In this document: positions 48,236-57,123 of the stretch, piece after piece
Layout: every line of letters starts with the position of its first letter
How positions within the stretch are numbered: position 1 is the first letter of the stretch
From: Nonomuraea glycinis
GTDB taxonomy: Bacteria > Actinomycetota > Actinomycetes > Streptosporangiales > Streptosporangiaceae
Assembly (NCBI RefSeq): GCF_014646515.1
Contig: NZ_BMNK01000008.1
Location: 186,001 to 250,000, forward strand
Reading direction: 5' to 3'
DNA length: 64,000 nucleotides
The notes under the pieces: generated by a model
What the model saw: only the letters and a program-made list of their open reading frames with translations
Databases searched by the model: none
Told to the model about the DNA's origin: nothing
Translations under genes and position numbers: made by a program

Positions 48236-48251
48236 CCAAGCAATTGCTTGG
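48236..48251. promoter_or_regulatory. Perfect 16-bp palindrome upstream of the dioxygenase gene
   Basis: CCAAGCAATTGCTTGG is its own complement. It lies between the divergent dioxygenase (start 48185) and parC (start 48315). The arrangement of CAA...TTG half-sites fits a TetR- or MarR-type operator. No such regulator gene is adjacent. Confidence 0.55.
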
Positions 48252-48314
48252 TCAAGATGTCTGGATCGGCGTTGAAGTCGCGGGCACCCAACTCTCTTCG
48301 GCACAATGTTCGAC

Positions 48315-50816
48315 ATGGCCCGACGCACGACTGCACCCCCGCCCGAGGACTTCGAGGAGCGGATCGTCGATATCGACGTCTCCTCGGAGATGCGCACGAG
48401 CTTTCTCGAGTACGCCTATTCGGTGATCTACCAGCGAGCGCTGCCCGACGCTCGCGACGGGCTCAAACCGGTGCAGCGTCGCATCCTCTACTCGATGAGT
48501 GAGATGGGACTGCGCCCCGACCGGGGGCACGTCAAGTCCTCGCGCGTCGTCGGCGACGTGATGGGCAAGCTCCACCCGCACGGCGACACCGCGATCTACG
48601 ACGCTCTGGTGCGCCTGGCGCAGCCGTTCTCCATGCGGCTGCCCCTGGTCGACGGCCACGGCAACTTCGGCTCGCCCGACGACCTGCCGGCCGCCATGCG
48701 CTACACCGAGGCCAGGCTGGCCCCGGCGGCGATGCTCATGGTGGAGTCGCTCGACGAGGACACCGTCGGCTTCAAACCCAACTACGACGGCCAGGAGACC
48801 GAGCCCACGGTCATGCCGTCGGCGTTCCCCAACCTGCTGGTCAACGGCACCACCGGCATCGCGGTCGGCATGGCCACCAACATGGCGCCGCACAACCTCG
48901 TCGAGGTCATCGCCGCCGCCCGTCACCTGATCAAGAAGCCGGACGCGACGCTCGACGAGCTGATGAAGTACGTTCCGGGCCCCGACCTGCCGACCGGCGG
49001 CACCATCACCGGCCTGCAGGGCGTCCGCGACGCCTACGAGAGCGGCCGCGGCACCTTCCGCATGCGGGCCAAGTGCGCGGTGGAGCAGATCACGCCGCGC
49101 CGCAAGGGCATCATCGTCACCGAGCTGCCCTACAACGTCGGCCCCGAGCGCGTCGTCACCAAGATCAAGGAATTGGTGACCAGCAAGAAGCTGCAGGGCA
49201 TCGCCGACCTCAAGGACCTCACCGACCGGCACAAGGGCCTGCGCCTGGTCATCGAGATCAAGAACGGCTTCATCCCCGAGGCCGTGCTCGACGAGCTCTA
49301 CCGCCTGACGCCGATGGAGGAGACCTTCGGCATCAACAACGTCGCCCTGGTCGACGGCGAGCCCCGCACGCTGGGCCTGCGCGAGTTGCTTCAGGTCTAC
49401 GTGGACCACCGGATCGAGGTCGTCCGCCGCCGTTCCGAATACCGCAGGCGCAAGCGCGAGGAGCGGCTGCACCTGGTCGACGGCCTGATCGTCGCGCTGC
49501 TCAACATCGACGAGGTCATCCAGGTCATCCGCTCCTCGGACGACTCCGGCCAGGCCCGCACCCGCCTGATGGAGGTCTTCAACCTCACCGACATCCAGGC
49601 CGCCTACATCCTCGACACGCCGCTGCGCCGCCTGACCCGCTACGACAAGCTGGAGCTCGACCGCGAGAAGGAGACGCTGACCGAGGAGATCGCCGCGCTG
49701 ACGGCCATCCTGTCGTCGGAGACCCGGCTGCGTCAGGTCGTCTCGGGCGAGCTGGCCGAGGTGTCGAAGAAGTACGGCACGCCGCGCCGTACCGTGCTGC
49801 TGGAGGCGTCCGGCGCCACCCGCACCGCCACGGTGACGCTGCAGGTGGCCGACGACCCGTGCCTGGCGCTGCTGTCGTCCACCGGCCTGCTGGCCCGCAC
49901 GCCCGACGCCTCACCGCTGCCGGGCGAGGGCGACCGCACGGCGCACGACGTGCTCGTCTCCGTGGTCCGCACGACGGTCAGAGGCGAGGTCGGGGTGGTG
50001 ACGTCCCTGGGCCGGCTGATCCGCGTGCAGGTGGTCGACCTGCCGACCCTGCCGCCCTCGGCCAACCCGCCGTCGCTGTCCGGCGGCCATCCGGTGGCGG
50101 AGTACGTCTCCCTTCAGCCTGACGAGACGGTGATCGGCCTGGGCTCGCTCGATCCCGACAGCCCGGGACTGGCGATCGGCACCGCCCAGGGCATCGTCAA
50201 ACGCGTGGTGCCGGATTACCCGGCCAACCGCGACGACTTCGAAGTGATCACCCTCAAGGACGGCGACACCGTGGTGGGCGCGGCCGAGCTCGACTCCGAG
50301 GACCACGACCTGGTGTTCATCACCTCCGACGCCCAGCTCCTGCGCTTCCAGGCCGCCCTGGTCAGGCCGCAGGGCAGGCCGGCGGGCGGCATGGCGGGCA
50401 TCCGCCTCGACGGCGGGGCGCGGGTGGTCTGGTTCGGCGTGGTCGATCCGGCCCGTCCCGGCGTGGTGGTCACGGTGGCCGGCTCGTCCACCGCCCTGCC
50501 CGGCACCCAGGTGGGCGGCGGCAAGGTCTCCGACTACGCCGAATACCCCGCCAAGGGCCGGGCCACGGGCGGGGTGCGTACCCAGCGGTTCCTCAAGGGA
50601 GAGGACGTGCTGCTGCTCGCCTGGGCGGGGCCCGCGCCCGCCAAGGCGATCTCGTCGGTGGGCAAGCCGGTGCCGCTGCCGGACGAGGTCGGCCGCCGGG
50701 ACGGCTCCGGCGTGCGCCTCACGCACACCATCGGCGCGATCGGCGGCGCCCTCGCCGGTGGTTCCGGCACTCCGGCCGAAGCACCGCCCGCCCCCCAGGA
50801 GGACGGCCAGGACTGA
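48315..50816 (+). CDS. parC: DNA topoisomerase IV subunit A
   Basis: 833 aa from ATG 48315 (MARRTTAPPPEDFEERIVDI), chosen to match Streptomyces ParC; ATG 48306 is three codons earlier. It is the DNA-cleaving subunit that separates linked daughter chromosomes. The active Tyr is in AAMRYTEARLAP; the quinolone region reads VMGKLHPHGDTAIYDALVRL, with Thr at the position usually Ser. C-terminal beta-pinwheel repeats (GIVKRVVPDYPANRDDFEVI, RATGGVRTQRFLKGEDVLLL) contain no GyrA-box QRRGGKG, which separates it from GyrA. parE is 2.4 kb downstream on the opposite strand, not in an operon. Confidence 0.94.
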   Translation: MARRTTAPPPEDFEERIVDIDVSSEMRTSFLEYAYSVIYQRALPDARDGLKPVQRRILYSMSEMGLRPDRGHVKSSRVVGDVMGKLHPHGDTAIYDALVRLAQPFSMRLPLVDGHGNFGSPDDLPAAMRYTEARLAPAAMLMVESLDEDTVGFKPNYDGQETEPTVMPSAFPNLLVNGTTGIAVGMATNMAPHNLVEVIAAARHLIKKPDATLDELMKYVPGPDLPTGGTITGLQGVRDAYESGRGTFRMRAKCAVEQITPRRKGIIVTELPYNVGPERVVTKIKELVTSKKLQGIADLKDLTDRHKGLRLVIEIKNGFIPEAVLDELYRLTPMEETFGINNVALVDGEPRTLGLRELLQVYVDHRIEVVRRRSEYRRRKREERLHLVDGLIVALLNIDEVIQVIRSSDDSGQARTRLMEVFNLTDIQAAYILDTPLRRLTRYDKLELDREKETLTEEIAALTAILSSETRLRQVVSGELAEVSKKYGTPRRTVLLEASGATRTATVTLQVADDPCLALLSSTGLLARTPDASPLPGEGDRTAHDVLVSVVRTTVRGEVGVVTSLGRLIRVQVVDLPTLPPSANPPSLSGGHPVAEYVSLQPDETVIGLGSLDPDSPGLAIGTAQGIVKRVVPDYPANRDDFEVITLKDGDTVVGAAELDSEDHDLVFITSDAQLLRFQAALVRPQGRPAGGMAGIRLDGGARVVWFGVVDPARPGVVVTVAGSSTALPGTQVGGGKVSDYAEYPAKGRATGGVRTQRFLKGEDVLLLAWAGPAPAKAISSVGKPVPLPDEVGRRDGSGVRLTHTIGAIGGALAGGSGTPAEAPPAPQEDGQD

Positions 50817-50836
50817 CCCAAGCGTCGTCGGCGTAG

Positions 50837-51211
50837 CTAGTCCTTGGCGGTGAGGCAGAACGGGTGGCCGGCCGGGTCGAGGAAGACGCGGAAGCTGTCG
50901 TTCTCGCTCGGCTGGACCTCGGTCTTGGTCGCGCCGATCATGAGCACCTGTTCCTCGGCCTTGTCCAGGTCGTCGACCATGGTGTCGATGTGCACCTGCT
51001 GAGGACGCTCCCGGCTCGGCCAGACGGGCGGCTGATAGTCCTCCGCCCGCTGGAACGCCAGCCGCATCGGCGAGCCGACCTCGGTCACCACGGCCCAGTC
51101 GTCCTCGTCGTAGGCGACGGGCCACCCCAGGAGCCGGGAGTAGAAGTCGGCCAGCGCACGTGGGTCCGGGCAGTCGATCACGGTCGATCGAAACTCCGCG
51201 ATGCCGTTCAT
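50837..51211 (-). CDS. VOC-superfamily (glyoxalase-like) protein
   Basis: 124 aa from ATG 51211 with GGAGGTG upstream; an ATG 15 nt earlier is less likely. Two VOC half-repeats are seen: STVIDCPDPRALADFYSRLL, GWPVAYDEDDWAVVT and VHIDTMVDDLDKAEEQVLMI with FRVFLDPAGHPFCLT. It belongs to the short actinobacterial glyoxalase/bleomycin-resistance-like group, for which functions are rarely known. It is convergent with parC (20 bp between the stops). Confidence 0.88.
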   Translation of the reverse strand: MNGIAEFRSTVIDCPDPRALADFYSRLLGWPVAYDEDDWAVVTEVGSPMRLAFQRAEDYQPPVWPSRERPQQVHIDTMVDDLDKAEEQVLMIGATKTEVQPSENDSFRVFLDPAGHPFCLTAKD

Positions 51212-51253
51212 GACACACCTCCGCAATGTTGGGGACGGGGGACAATAGGAGAC

Positions 51254-51817
51254 ATGGCCGCCAACTCATTCATGGTTCCGCTCGGCACGCCCGCGCCTCC
51301 GTTCGATCTCACCGCCGTCAGCGGCGGCAGTGTTTCGCTCGCCGACCTGAAGGGCTCCCCAGCCGTCCTCGTGGTCTTCCTGTCCAATCACTGCCCCTAT
51401 GTACGCCACCTCGAGGATGGCCTCGGCGAGCTGGCAGCCGACTACGGCTCCCGGCTGTCGATCGTGGCGATCAGCAGCAACGACAGCGTGAACTACCCGG
51501 ACGACGATCCGACACACCTGGCCGAGCAGGCCGGGCGCGCCGGTTTCACCTTTCCCTACCTGCTGGACGACACCCAGGAGGTCGCCAAGGCCTACCGGGC
51601 CGCCTGCACGCCGGACTTCTTCCTGTACGACGCGGAGTTCCGGCTGGTCTACCGTGGCGAGTTCGACGGGTCCCGCCCGCGCAACTCCGTCCCGGTGACG
51701 GGCTCCTCCCTGCGAGCGGCCATCGACGCCGTCCTCGCCGGCGCTCCCGTGCCCGAGGACCAGGTCCCGTCCATGGGCTGCGGCATCAAGTGGAAGCCCG
51801 GCAACGAACCCACCTGA
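51254..51817 (+). CDS. Thioredoxin-like redoxin (AhpC/TSA family)
   Basis: 187 aa from ATG 51254 with AGGAGA 3 nt upstream; the frame extends leftward antisense to the VOC gene and that part is ignored. Fold markers: MVPLGTPAPPFDLTAVSGGS, VVFLSNHCPYVRHLEDGLGE with one redox Cys (NHCPYV, not CxxC), AISSNDSVNYPDDDPTHLAE, a second Cys in YRAACTPDFFLYD, and a C-terminal SMGCGIKWKPGNEPT. This is the resA/peroxiredoxin-like family with the NHCPYV motif, found in many bacteria. It is probably a cytosolic thiol-peroxidase or reductase. Divergent from the VOC gene, with 42 bp between the starts. Confidence 0.88.
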   Translation: MAANSFMVPLGTPAPPFDLTAVSGGSVSLADLKGSPAVLVVFLSNHCPYVRHLEDGLGELAADYGSRLSIVAISSNDSVNYPDDDPTHLAEQAGRAGFTFPYLLDDTQEVAKAYRAACTPDFFLYDAEFRLVYRGEFDGSRPRNSVPVTGSSLRAAIDAVLAGAPVPEDQVPSMGCGIKWKPGNEPT

Positions 51818-51863
51818 TCCCGCCCACACCCAACGCCCACACGAAGTCCCGCCCCACACCAGG

Positions 51864-51918
51864 AGCTTGTACGGCATCCTGCCGCCACACCAGGGGCCGT
51901 TCGGGATCCGTACAAGCT
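51864..51918. repeat. Inverted repeat in the 51818-52011 intergenic region
   Basis: AGCTTGTACGG (51864-51874) and its exact complement CCGTACAAGCT (51908-51918) flank 33 bp. It may form a hairpin ending the redoxin transcript, though the loop is long. The short phrase CACACCAGG also occurs twice here. Confidence 0.4.
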
Positions 51919-52011
51919 TCCACAGAGACCTCTAAGCGGCCCAGGCACCTCGGGGGCCTCGCGAGGGACGTGGAGCGTCCTGCGGGGCGGTGAGGGGGCG
52001 CGGAGGGTGTC

Positions 52012-52386
52012 TCAGGAGGGGCGGGGTGACCTGCTGCCGAACTGGTCGGTCGGTGAGGCGGTGATGGCGGCGGGCAGCGACAGCAGGAGCTCGTGCGGCT
52101 CGCCGCCCTGCCAGGTGCGGATGAGGCGGTCGCCCGCGTCGCCGGGGTTGAAGTCCTCGCAGCCCAGAGGCCCGTAGCAGCCGGCCTGGTCGAGCATCAG
52201 GATGACCGGGTCGTCGTCGGGCAGGCTCGCGGCGTAGACGGCGGCGTCGAGCAGGGCCAGGGCTCCTTTGGCGTTACGGCCGCCGTCATTGGACTCCACT
52301 CGGTCCAGGCGGCGCCTGGCCTGGCCGCGAAGATACACGGCGAGCGATTCGGACCTGCTCAAGACGACCTTCTCCAAGGGATGCAC
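52012..52386 (-). CDS. Hypothetical actinobacterial protein
   Basis: 124 aa if started at GTG 52386 (VHPLEKVVLSRSESLAVYLR). The frame stays open to 52896 but that part is antisense to the carbonic anhydrase gene and is rejected. Contains RRRLDRVESNDGGRNAKGAL, ALLDAAVYAASLPDDDPVIL and GCYGPLGCEDFNPGDAGDRL, with two Cys in CYGPLGCED. No family is recognised, but the composition is that of a real protein. The ribosome site is weak. It is divergent from the carbonic anhydrase gene, with 120 bp between the starts. Confidence 0.6.
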   Translation of the reverse strand: MHPLEKVVLSRSESLAVYLRGQARRRLDRVESNDGGRNAKGALALLDAAVYAASLPDDDPVILMLDQAGCYGPLGCEDFNPGDAGDRLIRTWQGGEPHELLLSLPAAITASPTDQFGSRSPRPS

Positions 52387-52506
52387 AACACTCTGGGCTA
52401 CGACATCATCACGTAAAGTCAGTGGAGATGGTGGGACGTTGGCCAAGTCCCCGCCAGTCGCACCCCGCATACACCGACATAGGAGGCATGAGGGATTATC
52501 AGTGCC

Positions 52507-52998
52507 ATGGATGCGTTCGACGATCTGTTTGCCGCCAACGCGAGGTTCGCCGGAGGCTTCGAAAACTCCGGCCTCACCGGTACGGCAGCGCGCGGTCTCG
52601 CCGTTGTGACCTGCATGGATTCCCGCATTGACCCACTCGGCCTGCTCGGCTTGCAGCCGGGTGACGCCAAGATCCTGCGTAACGCCGGCGCCCGTGTCAC
52701 CGACGACGTGCTGCGGACCCTGGTCCTGGCGGTCTATCTCCTGGGCGTCGAACGAGTCCTGATCATGCCCCACACCGACTGCGGCATGTCCAAGGTCAGC
52801 GACGCCGAGGTGCATGCCCTCACCCAGAGCAAGGGCGTCGACACCCGCAGCCTGGAGTTCCACACCGTCCCGGACCAGGGCGCCGCGCTCCGCCACGACC
52901 TGACCCGCATCAAGTCGTCCCCCTTCCTACCGGAAGACCTGCCGGTAACCGGCGCCATCTACGACGTCCACACCGGCGAACTCGTGCCCGTAGCCTGA
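52507..52998 (+). CDS. Beta-class carbonic anhydrase
   Basis: 163 aa. Zinc ligands Cys36 (VVTCMDSRID, with the Asp38-Arg40 dyad), His89 and Cys92 (MPHTDCGMSK) are all present, with AKILRNAGARVTDDVLRTL between them. It interconverts CO2 and bicarbonate in the cytosol. The short form is like the mycobacterial Rv1284-type enzymes. GGAGGCATGAGGG lies about 15 nt upstream; the start is ATG 52507. Confidence 0.93.
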   Translation: MDAFDDLFAANARFAGGFENSGLTGTAARGLAVVTCMDSRIDPLGLLGLQPGDAKILRNAGARVTDDVLRTLVLAVYLLGVERVLIMPHTDCGMSKVSDAEVHALTQSKGVDTRSLEFHTVPDQGAALRHDLTRIKSSPFLPEDLPVTGAIYDVHTGELVPVA

Positions 52999-53174
52999 CC
53001 AGCGCCCTACGGCCACACGAGAGCGGGCAACCGACGACCGGGGCGGACACATCCTCGCCCCGGCCTCATCACGGCAACGCCTCTTCGGCGCACAGTGCCG
53101 GGCAACGCTCTCAGGCGACGCCGCCCCCACGTACGGGGTCACGCGCCAGAGCGGCCCGCTCACCCGCAGAACGG

Positions 53175-53199
53175 CCGGCCCCTCCCGGAGCCGGGCCGG
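53175..53199 (-). terminator. Hairpin immediately after parE
   Basis: CCGGCCC (53175-53181) pairs with GGGCCGG (53193-53199) with an 11-nt loop, touching the parE stop codon at 53200. It is a short GC-only stem, so only a weak terminator candidate. Confidence 0.4.
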
Positions 53200-55266
53200 T
53201 CAGGCGTCGATGTGGTCGCGGTCCACCTCGGCGGCGCTCCTGACGATGAACTCGCGGCGCGGCGCCACATCGCTGCCCATCAGCAGGCTGAAGATGTTCT
53301 CCGCCTCCTGGACGTCCTCGATGCGGACGCGGCGCAGGATGCGGTGGCGCGGGTCCATGGTGGTCTCGGCGAGCTGGTCGGCGTCCATCTCACCGAGGCC
53401 CTTGTAGCGCTGCACCGGGTCCTTCCACCGCTTGTTGCGCCGCTCCAGGTCGCGCAGGACCTTCTGGAGCTCGGCGTCGGAGTAGCAGTAGATGTACTTG
53501 TCCTTGCCCCGGCCCGGATTGGTGAGCTCGATGCGGTGCAGCGGAGGCACGGCGGCGAAGACACGACCGGCCTCCACCATGGGACGCATGTAGCGGTGGA
53601 ACAGGGTGAGCAGCAGGCAGCGGATGTGCGCGCCGTCGACGTCGGCGTCGGCCATCAGGATGATCTTGCCGTAGCGGGCCGAGTCGAGGTCGAAGGAACG
53701 ACCGGACCCCGCGCCGACCACCTGGATGATGGCCGCGCACTCGGCGTTCTTGAGCATGTCGCTCACGGACGCCTTCTGGACGTTGAGGATCTTGCCCCGG
53801 ATCGGCAGCAAGGCCTGGAACTCCGAGTCACGGGCCAGCTTGGCGGTGCCGAGCGCGGAGTCACCCTCGACGATGAACAGCTCGCTGCGATCGATGTCGT
53901 CGCTGCGGCAGTCGACCAGCTTGGCCGGCAGGGCGGAGTTCTCCAGGGCGCTCTTGCGGCGCTGGTTCTCGCGGTGCTCGCGGGCCGCGATGCGGGCCTT
54001 GGCGGCGGCGACGATCTTCTCCAGCATGGCGCGCAGCTGCAGCTTGAGCCCGCGCGGCGGGTTGGTGAACAGCTCCTTGAGCTCGCGGCTGACCACGTGG
54101 GAGACGATGCGGGTGGCCGCGGAGGTGCCGAGGACCTCCTTGGTCTGGCCCTCGAACTGCGGCTCCGGCACCCGCACGGTGACGACGGCGGTCAGGCCTT
54201 CGGAGATGTCCTCCTTGTTGACCGGGTCGTCGCCGTTCTTGAGCAGGCGGGTCTCGCGCAGCTGCTCGTTGAGGGTGCGCACCAGGGCACGCTCGAAGCC
54301 GCTGACGTGGGTGCCGCCCTTGGGGGTGGCGATCACGTTGACGAACGAGCGGACGGTCGACTCGTAGCCCTTGCCCCAGCGCACCGCCACGTCCACGGTG
54401 AGCTCGCGCTCCACCTCGGTGGAGGTCATGTGGCCCTGGTCGTCGAGGACCGGCACGGTCTCGTGGAAGTGGCCGACGCCCTGCAGTCGCAGCACGTCGC
54501 AGACGGCCTCGTCGCGGGCCAGGAACTCGGTGAACTCGGAGATGCCGCCGTCGAAGCGGAACTCCTCCTCGACGCGCTCCTCCTGCCTGCCGTCGATCAG
54601 GACGAGGGTGAGGCCGGGCACCAGGAAGGCGGTCTGGCGGAGCCTGACGTGGATCTCGTCGACCGACACCTCGGCGTCGGGCAGGAAGATCTGCTTGTCG
54701 ACCCAGAAGCGCACGCGCGTGCCGGTAATCCGGGTGGCCACCTTGCCGCCGTCACGCAGGCCGGACTTCTTCTTGAACTTGGCCGTCGGCCCGTCGCCGT
54801 CGAACACGCCGGGCACGCCGCGGCGGAAGCTGATCTCGTGAATGTGGCCGTCACGGTCGACCTGGACGTCGAGGCGCGCGGACAGCGCGTTGACGACCGA
54901 GGCGCCCACGCCATGCAGGCCGCCGGAGGCGCCATAGGAGCCGCCGCCGAACTTTCCGCCCGCGTGGAGCTTGGTGTAGACGAGCTCCACGCCCGGCAGG
55001 CCGCTCTTGGGCTCGATGTCCACCGGGATGCCGCGGCCGTTGTCGCGCACCTCGATGGAGCCGTCGGGGTAGAGCTCGACCTCGATGCGGTCGCAGTGAC
55101 CCGCGAGTGCCTCGTCGACGCCGTTGTCGACGATCTCCCAGAGGCAGTGCATGAGACCGCGGCTGTCGGTGGATCCGATGTACATGCCAGGTCGCTTGCG
55201 TACGGCCTCAAGGCCCTCAAGCACCGACAGGTGACGAGCCGTGTAACCGGCCTCCACTAGCGTCAC
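53200..55266 (-). CDS. parE: DNA topoisomerase IV subunit B
   Basis: 688 aa. The N-terminal GHKL ATPase has EIVDNGVDEALAGHCDRIEV, VRDNGRGIPVDIEP and GLHGVGASVVNALS. The transducer and TOPRIM domains follow with ELFIVEGDSALGTAK (catalytic Glu), IRGKILNVQKAS and LMADADVDGAHIRCLLLTLF (metal Asp pair). The C-terminal QRYKGLGEMDADQLAETTMD is conserved. Absence of the actinobacterial GyrB insertion and the pairing with parC identify it as ParE. GTG start at 55266. It partners ParC (48315-50816). Confidence 0.94.
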   Translation of the reverse strand: MTLVEAGYTARHLSVLEGLEAVRKRPGMYIGSTDSRGLMHCLWEIVDNGVDEALAGHCDRIEVELYPDGSIEVRDNGRGIPVDIEPKSGLPGVELVYTKLHAGGKFGGGSYGASGGLHGVGASVVNALSARLDVQVDRDGHIHEISFRRGVPGVFDGDGPTAKFKKKSGLRDGGKVATRITGTRVRFWVDKQIFLPDAEVSVDEIHVRLRQTAFLVPGLTLVLIDGRQEERVEEEFRFDGGISEFTEFLARDEAVCDVLRLQGVGHFHETVPVLDDQGHMTSTEVERELTVDVAVRWGKGYESTVRSFVNVIATPKGGTHVSGFERALVRTLNEQLRETRLLKNGDDPVNKEDISEGLTAVVTVRVPEPQFEGQTKEVLGTSAATRIVSHVVSRELKELFTNPPRGLKLQLRAMLEKIVAAAKARIAAREHRENQRRKSALENSALPAKLVDCRSDDIDRSELFIVEGDSALGTAKLARDSEFQALLPIRGKILNVQKASVSDMLKNAECAAIIQVVGAGSGRSFDLDSARYGKIILMADADVDGAHIRCLLLTLFHRYMRPMVEAGRVFAAVPPLHRIELTNPGRGKDKYIYCYSDAELQKVLRDLERRNKRWKDPVQRYKGLGEMDADQLAETTMDPRHRILRRVRIEDVQEAENIFSLLMGSDVAPRREFIVRSAAEVDRDHIDA

Positions 55267-55514
55267 TCCGGCTCCCCTGGTCTCAAGTCATCGAACATGT
55301 GTGCGCAGCCTACCGTTCTTCCCCTACGGACGCGTACAAGCTTGCCATGACGGCACGTTTGCCGTTACCAGCGGGCTGATCATCAATACTTTCGGACACA
55401 TTCTGCTCTGGGCGTAGAGAGGGGGCGGTTGGGAACGTCCAGGTCCGGTTAGATGTTGTCCAAGTGACTGACGCCAGATCCTCGCTTCGGCGGGGGTGAC
55501 CCGAAAGGCGATAC

Positions 55515-55748
55515 GTGACTGGAGCTCTTGCCCCCGTTAAGCCGCTGACGGCCCTCGACCGCTGCGACCGTTGCGGCGCCCAGGCCTACATTCGCGCGAC
55601 CCTGCCCGTGGGCGGGGAGCTGCTGTTCTGCGCCCACCATGGGCGTCAGCACATTGCGGCGCTGCGCGAAAAGGGCGCCGACATCTTGGACGAGTCGGCA
55701 CGTCTCAGCGAAACCCCTTCATTCACCGGCCCCAACGACGAGCGCTAA
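55515..55748 (+). CDS. DUF7455 small protein
   Basis: 77 aa, GTG start with AAAGGCG upstream. The core DRCDRCGAQAYIRATLPVGG and ELLFCAHHGRQHIAAL form a likely zinc-binding CxxC...CxxH unit, as in the actinobacterial DUF7455 group. It is divergent from parE (248 bp) and followed by a clear terminator. This gene is often close to sigA and parE in related genomes; the function is unknown. Confidence 0.85.
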   Translation: MTGALAPVKPLTALDRCDRCGAQAYIRATLPVGGELLFCAHHGRQHIAALREKGADILDESARLSETPSFTGPNDER

Positions 55749-55785
55749 CGCGTCCGCCGTGATGACATAACCACATATAGCGTTA

Positions 55786-55823
55786 CAGAACGGCGATCCC
55801 GGCAACCCGGGGTCGCCGTTCTG
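55786..55823 (+). terminator. Terminator after the DUF7455 gene
   Basis: CAGAACGGCGATCCC (55786-55800) pairs with GGGGTCGCCGTTCTG (55809-55823), with a single G-T-type mismatch, 37 bp after the stop. Confidence 0.8.
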
Positions 55824-56146
55824 CGTAAAACAAGATCCATATTAGGCCAGAGGCCGCCCCACCATGCGGAGCCCGGGCCAGGACGCTGCGGGTTCTATAC
55901 CGCTCCACGGGCCTGCACTGACGCACACCAGCCGCACCAGGACCCGCGAGCGCGCACTGACACGCCCGACCTGGACCCAGCGAGTTTCGCGCTGACGTGC
56001 CTGAGCTGCACCAGGACCCGCGAGTTTGTACTGACACGCGTGAATCGCACCAAGACCCCTGATGTGTACTGATGCGCCCGAGGCCCGCCCAAGACGCACC
56101 GGTCTCCATGGTCCGTGAGGCTTTCGTGCCCGCGTGTGGGCCTGTG
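55824..56146. other. Gene-free stretch between the DUF7455 terminator and the GNAT gene
   Basis: No gene is supported. The stretch contains the degenerate ~39-bp repeats at 55915-56105, and the remainder shows no feature. Confidence 0.5.
55915..56105. repeat. Degenerate ~39-bp tandem repeat array
   Basis: About five imperfect units share the phrases CTGACACGC, GCACCAGGACCCGCGAG and TTTGTACTGAC. Units vary in length from 37 to 40 bp and have no constant spacer, so it is a decayed minisatellite rather than a CRISPR. Short minus-strand ORFs across it are repeats of about 13 codons and are not considered genes. Confidence 0.65.
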
Positions 56147-56845
56147 TCAGCGCATGCGGTAGTGATACTCACCCTTCTCGGCGAGCCCCTCGCTGCCGTA
56201 CAACGCCCGCGCGCCCTGGTTGCGTGCTGTGACCACCAGGTACGCCGAGGTGCCGCCACACTGCCGGACCAGGGCGCGCAGGACGCTGCGGGCCAGCCCG
56301 CGCCGGCGTGCCCGGGGCAGCGTCGCCATGCAGTAGACGCCCAGCGTGCCGCCCTGCGGCACACCCCGCCCCACGGCGACCGGGACGCCGTCCTCCTCCA
56401 CGGCGGCATACCAGGCGGACACTCCCGTACAGATGCGTTCCGCCTCGGCCAGCCCGGTGCCGTAGCGGCCGTCGACCGCCCACCACGTCTCCAGCCAGCC
56501 CTGCCACGGCCGTTCCTCGACCCGCGTCTCGTGGACGACGGGCTCGCGCGCGACCGGCCCGGCCATGATCACGGTCGGATCGACCACCTGGTACCCCCGC
56601 GCCGCCAGTTCACCGTCGAGACCGGGCGTGGCGCGGGGGCCGACGGAGAAGACGCAGGGCAGCCCGCGCTCGGCGTAGAACGTCTCAGCCGCCGCGATCG
56701 CCCCGGCCAGGTCCGCCGGACTCCCCAGGGGCAGCACGGAGTTGGCCCGCTTGGTCACCCCTCCGGCGTGCCGCAGAACCCAGCCGTCGTGCGTACGCTG
56801 CTCATAGGCCGGCCACGCCGCATGCACAAGAAGGTCGAAATCCAC
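56147..56845 (-). CDS. GNAT-family N-acetyltransferase
   Basis: 232 aa. The C-terminal half has the GNAT acetyl-CoA loop: LGVYCMATLPRARRRGLARS, VLRALVRQCGGTSAYLVVTA, RNQGARALYGSEGLAEKGEY. The N-terminal half (DFDLLVHAAWPAYEQRTHDG, WVLRHAGGVTKRANSVLPLG) matches the FR47-like two-domain acetyltransferases of actinobacteria. The acceptor substrate is unknown. Convergent with DUF7455, and the repeat array lies between them. Confidence 0.88.
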   Translation of the reverse strand: MDFDLLVHAAWPAYEQRTHDGWVLRHAGGVTKRANSVLPLGSPADLAGAIAAAETFYAERGLPCVFSVGPRATPGLDGELAARGYQVVDPTVIMAGPVAREPVVHETRVEERPWQGWLETWWAVDGRYGTGLAEAERICTGVSAWYAAVEEDGVPVAVGRGVPQGGTLGVYCMATLPRARRRGLARSVLRALVRQCGGTSAYLVVTARNQGARALYGSEGLAEKGEYHYRMR

Positions 56846-56954
56846 CCCCGGAAGCCTAGCCCCGCTTGCACTCTTGCCACTCCATCGCAGCTCAGCCGCT
56901 ATCGCTGGGCCGGCGGCTTGTCGCTGGAGGGGAGGCGTGCCGCGTCGCGTGCGG

Positions 56955-57110
56955 TCAGTCGCCGCTGAGCACGCTGGTGTTCTGGCAGGCGGTCAGCCGC
57001 CACCGCCCGTCCTCCTCCGCCATGACGAACAGTGGCGTGCCCACGTCCTCCGTCCCGTCGGAGTTCCGATAGACCTGGCGCACCTGCCCGGCAATGCTCA
57101 TGGTGCTCAT
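56955..57110 (-). pseudogene. C-terminal remnant of a SnoaL/SgcJ-like (NTF2-fold) protein
   Basis: From ATG 57110 only 51 codons remain: MSTMSIAGQVRQVYRNSDGT, EDVGTPLFVMAEEDGRWRLT, ACQNTSVLSGD. This is the last three strands of an SgcJ/EcaC-type SnoaL-like domain; the first ~80 residues are gone. The truncated end sits directly against a MerR-type operator, as if a deletion joined promoter and gene tail. It is unlikely to fold by itself. Confidence 0.6.
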
Positions 57111-57123
57111 GCCGATGAACGAA

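Noticed and set aside
50864..51253. Upstream extension of the redoxin frame
   Set aside because: It is antisense to the VOC gene; ATG 51254 has a good ribosome site and gives the family length.
52387..52896. N-terminal extension of the hypothetical gene at 52012
   Set aside because: That part is antisense to the well-supported carbonic anhydrase gene and has no family features.
55915..56105. CRISPR array
   Set aside because: Units are imperfect, contiguous and lack constant repeats separated by unique spacers; no cas genes nearby.
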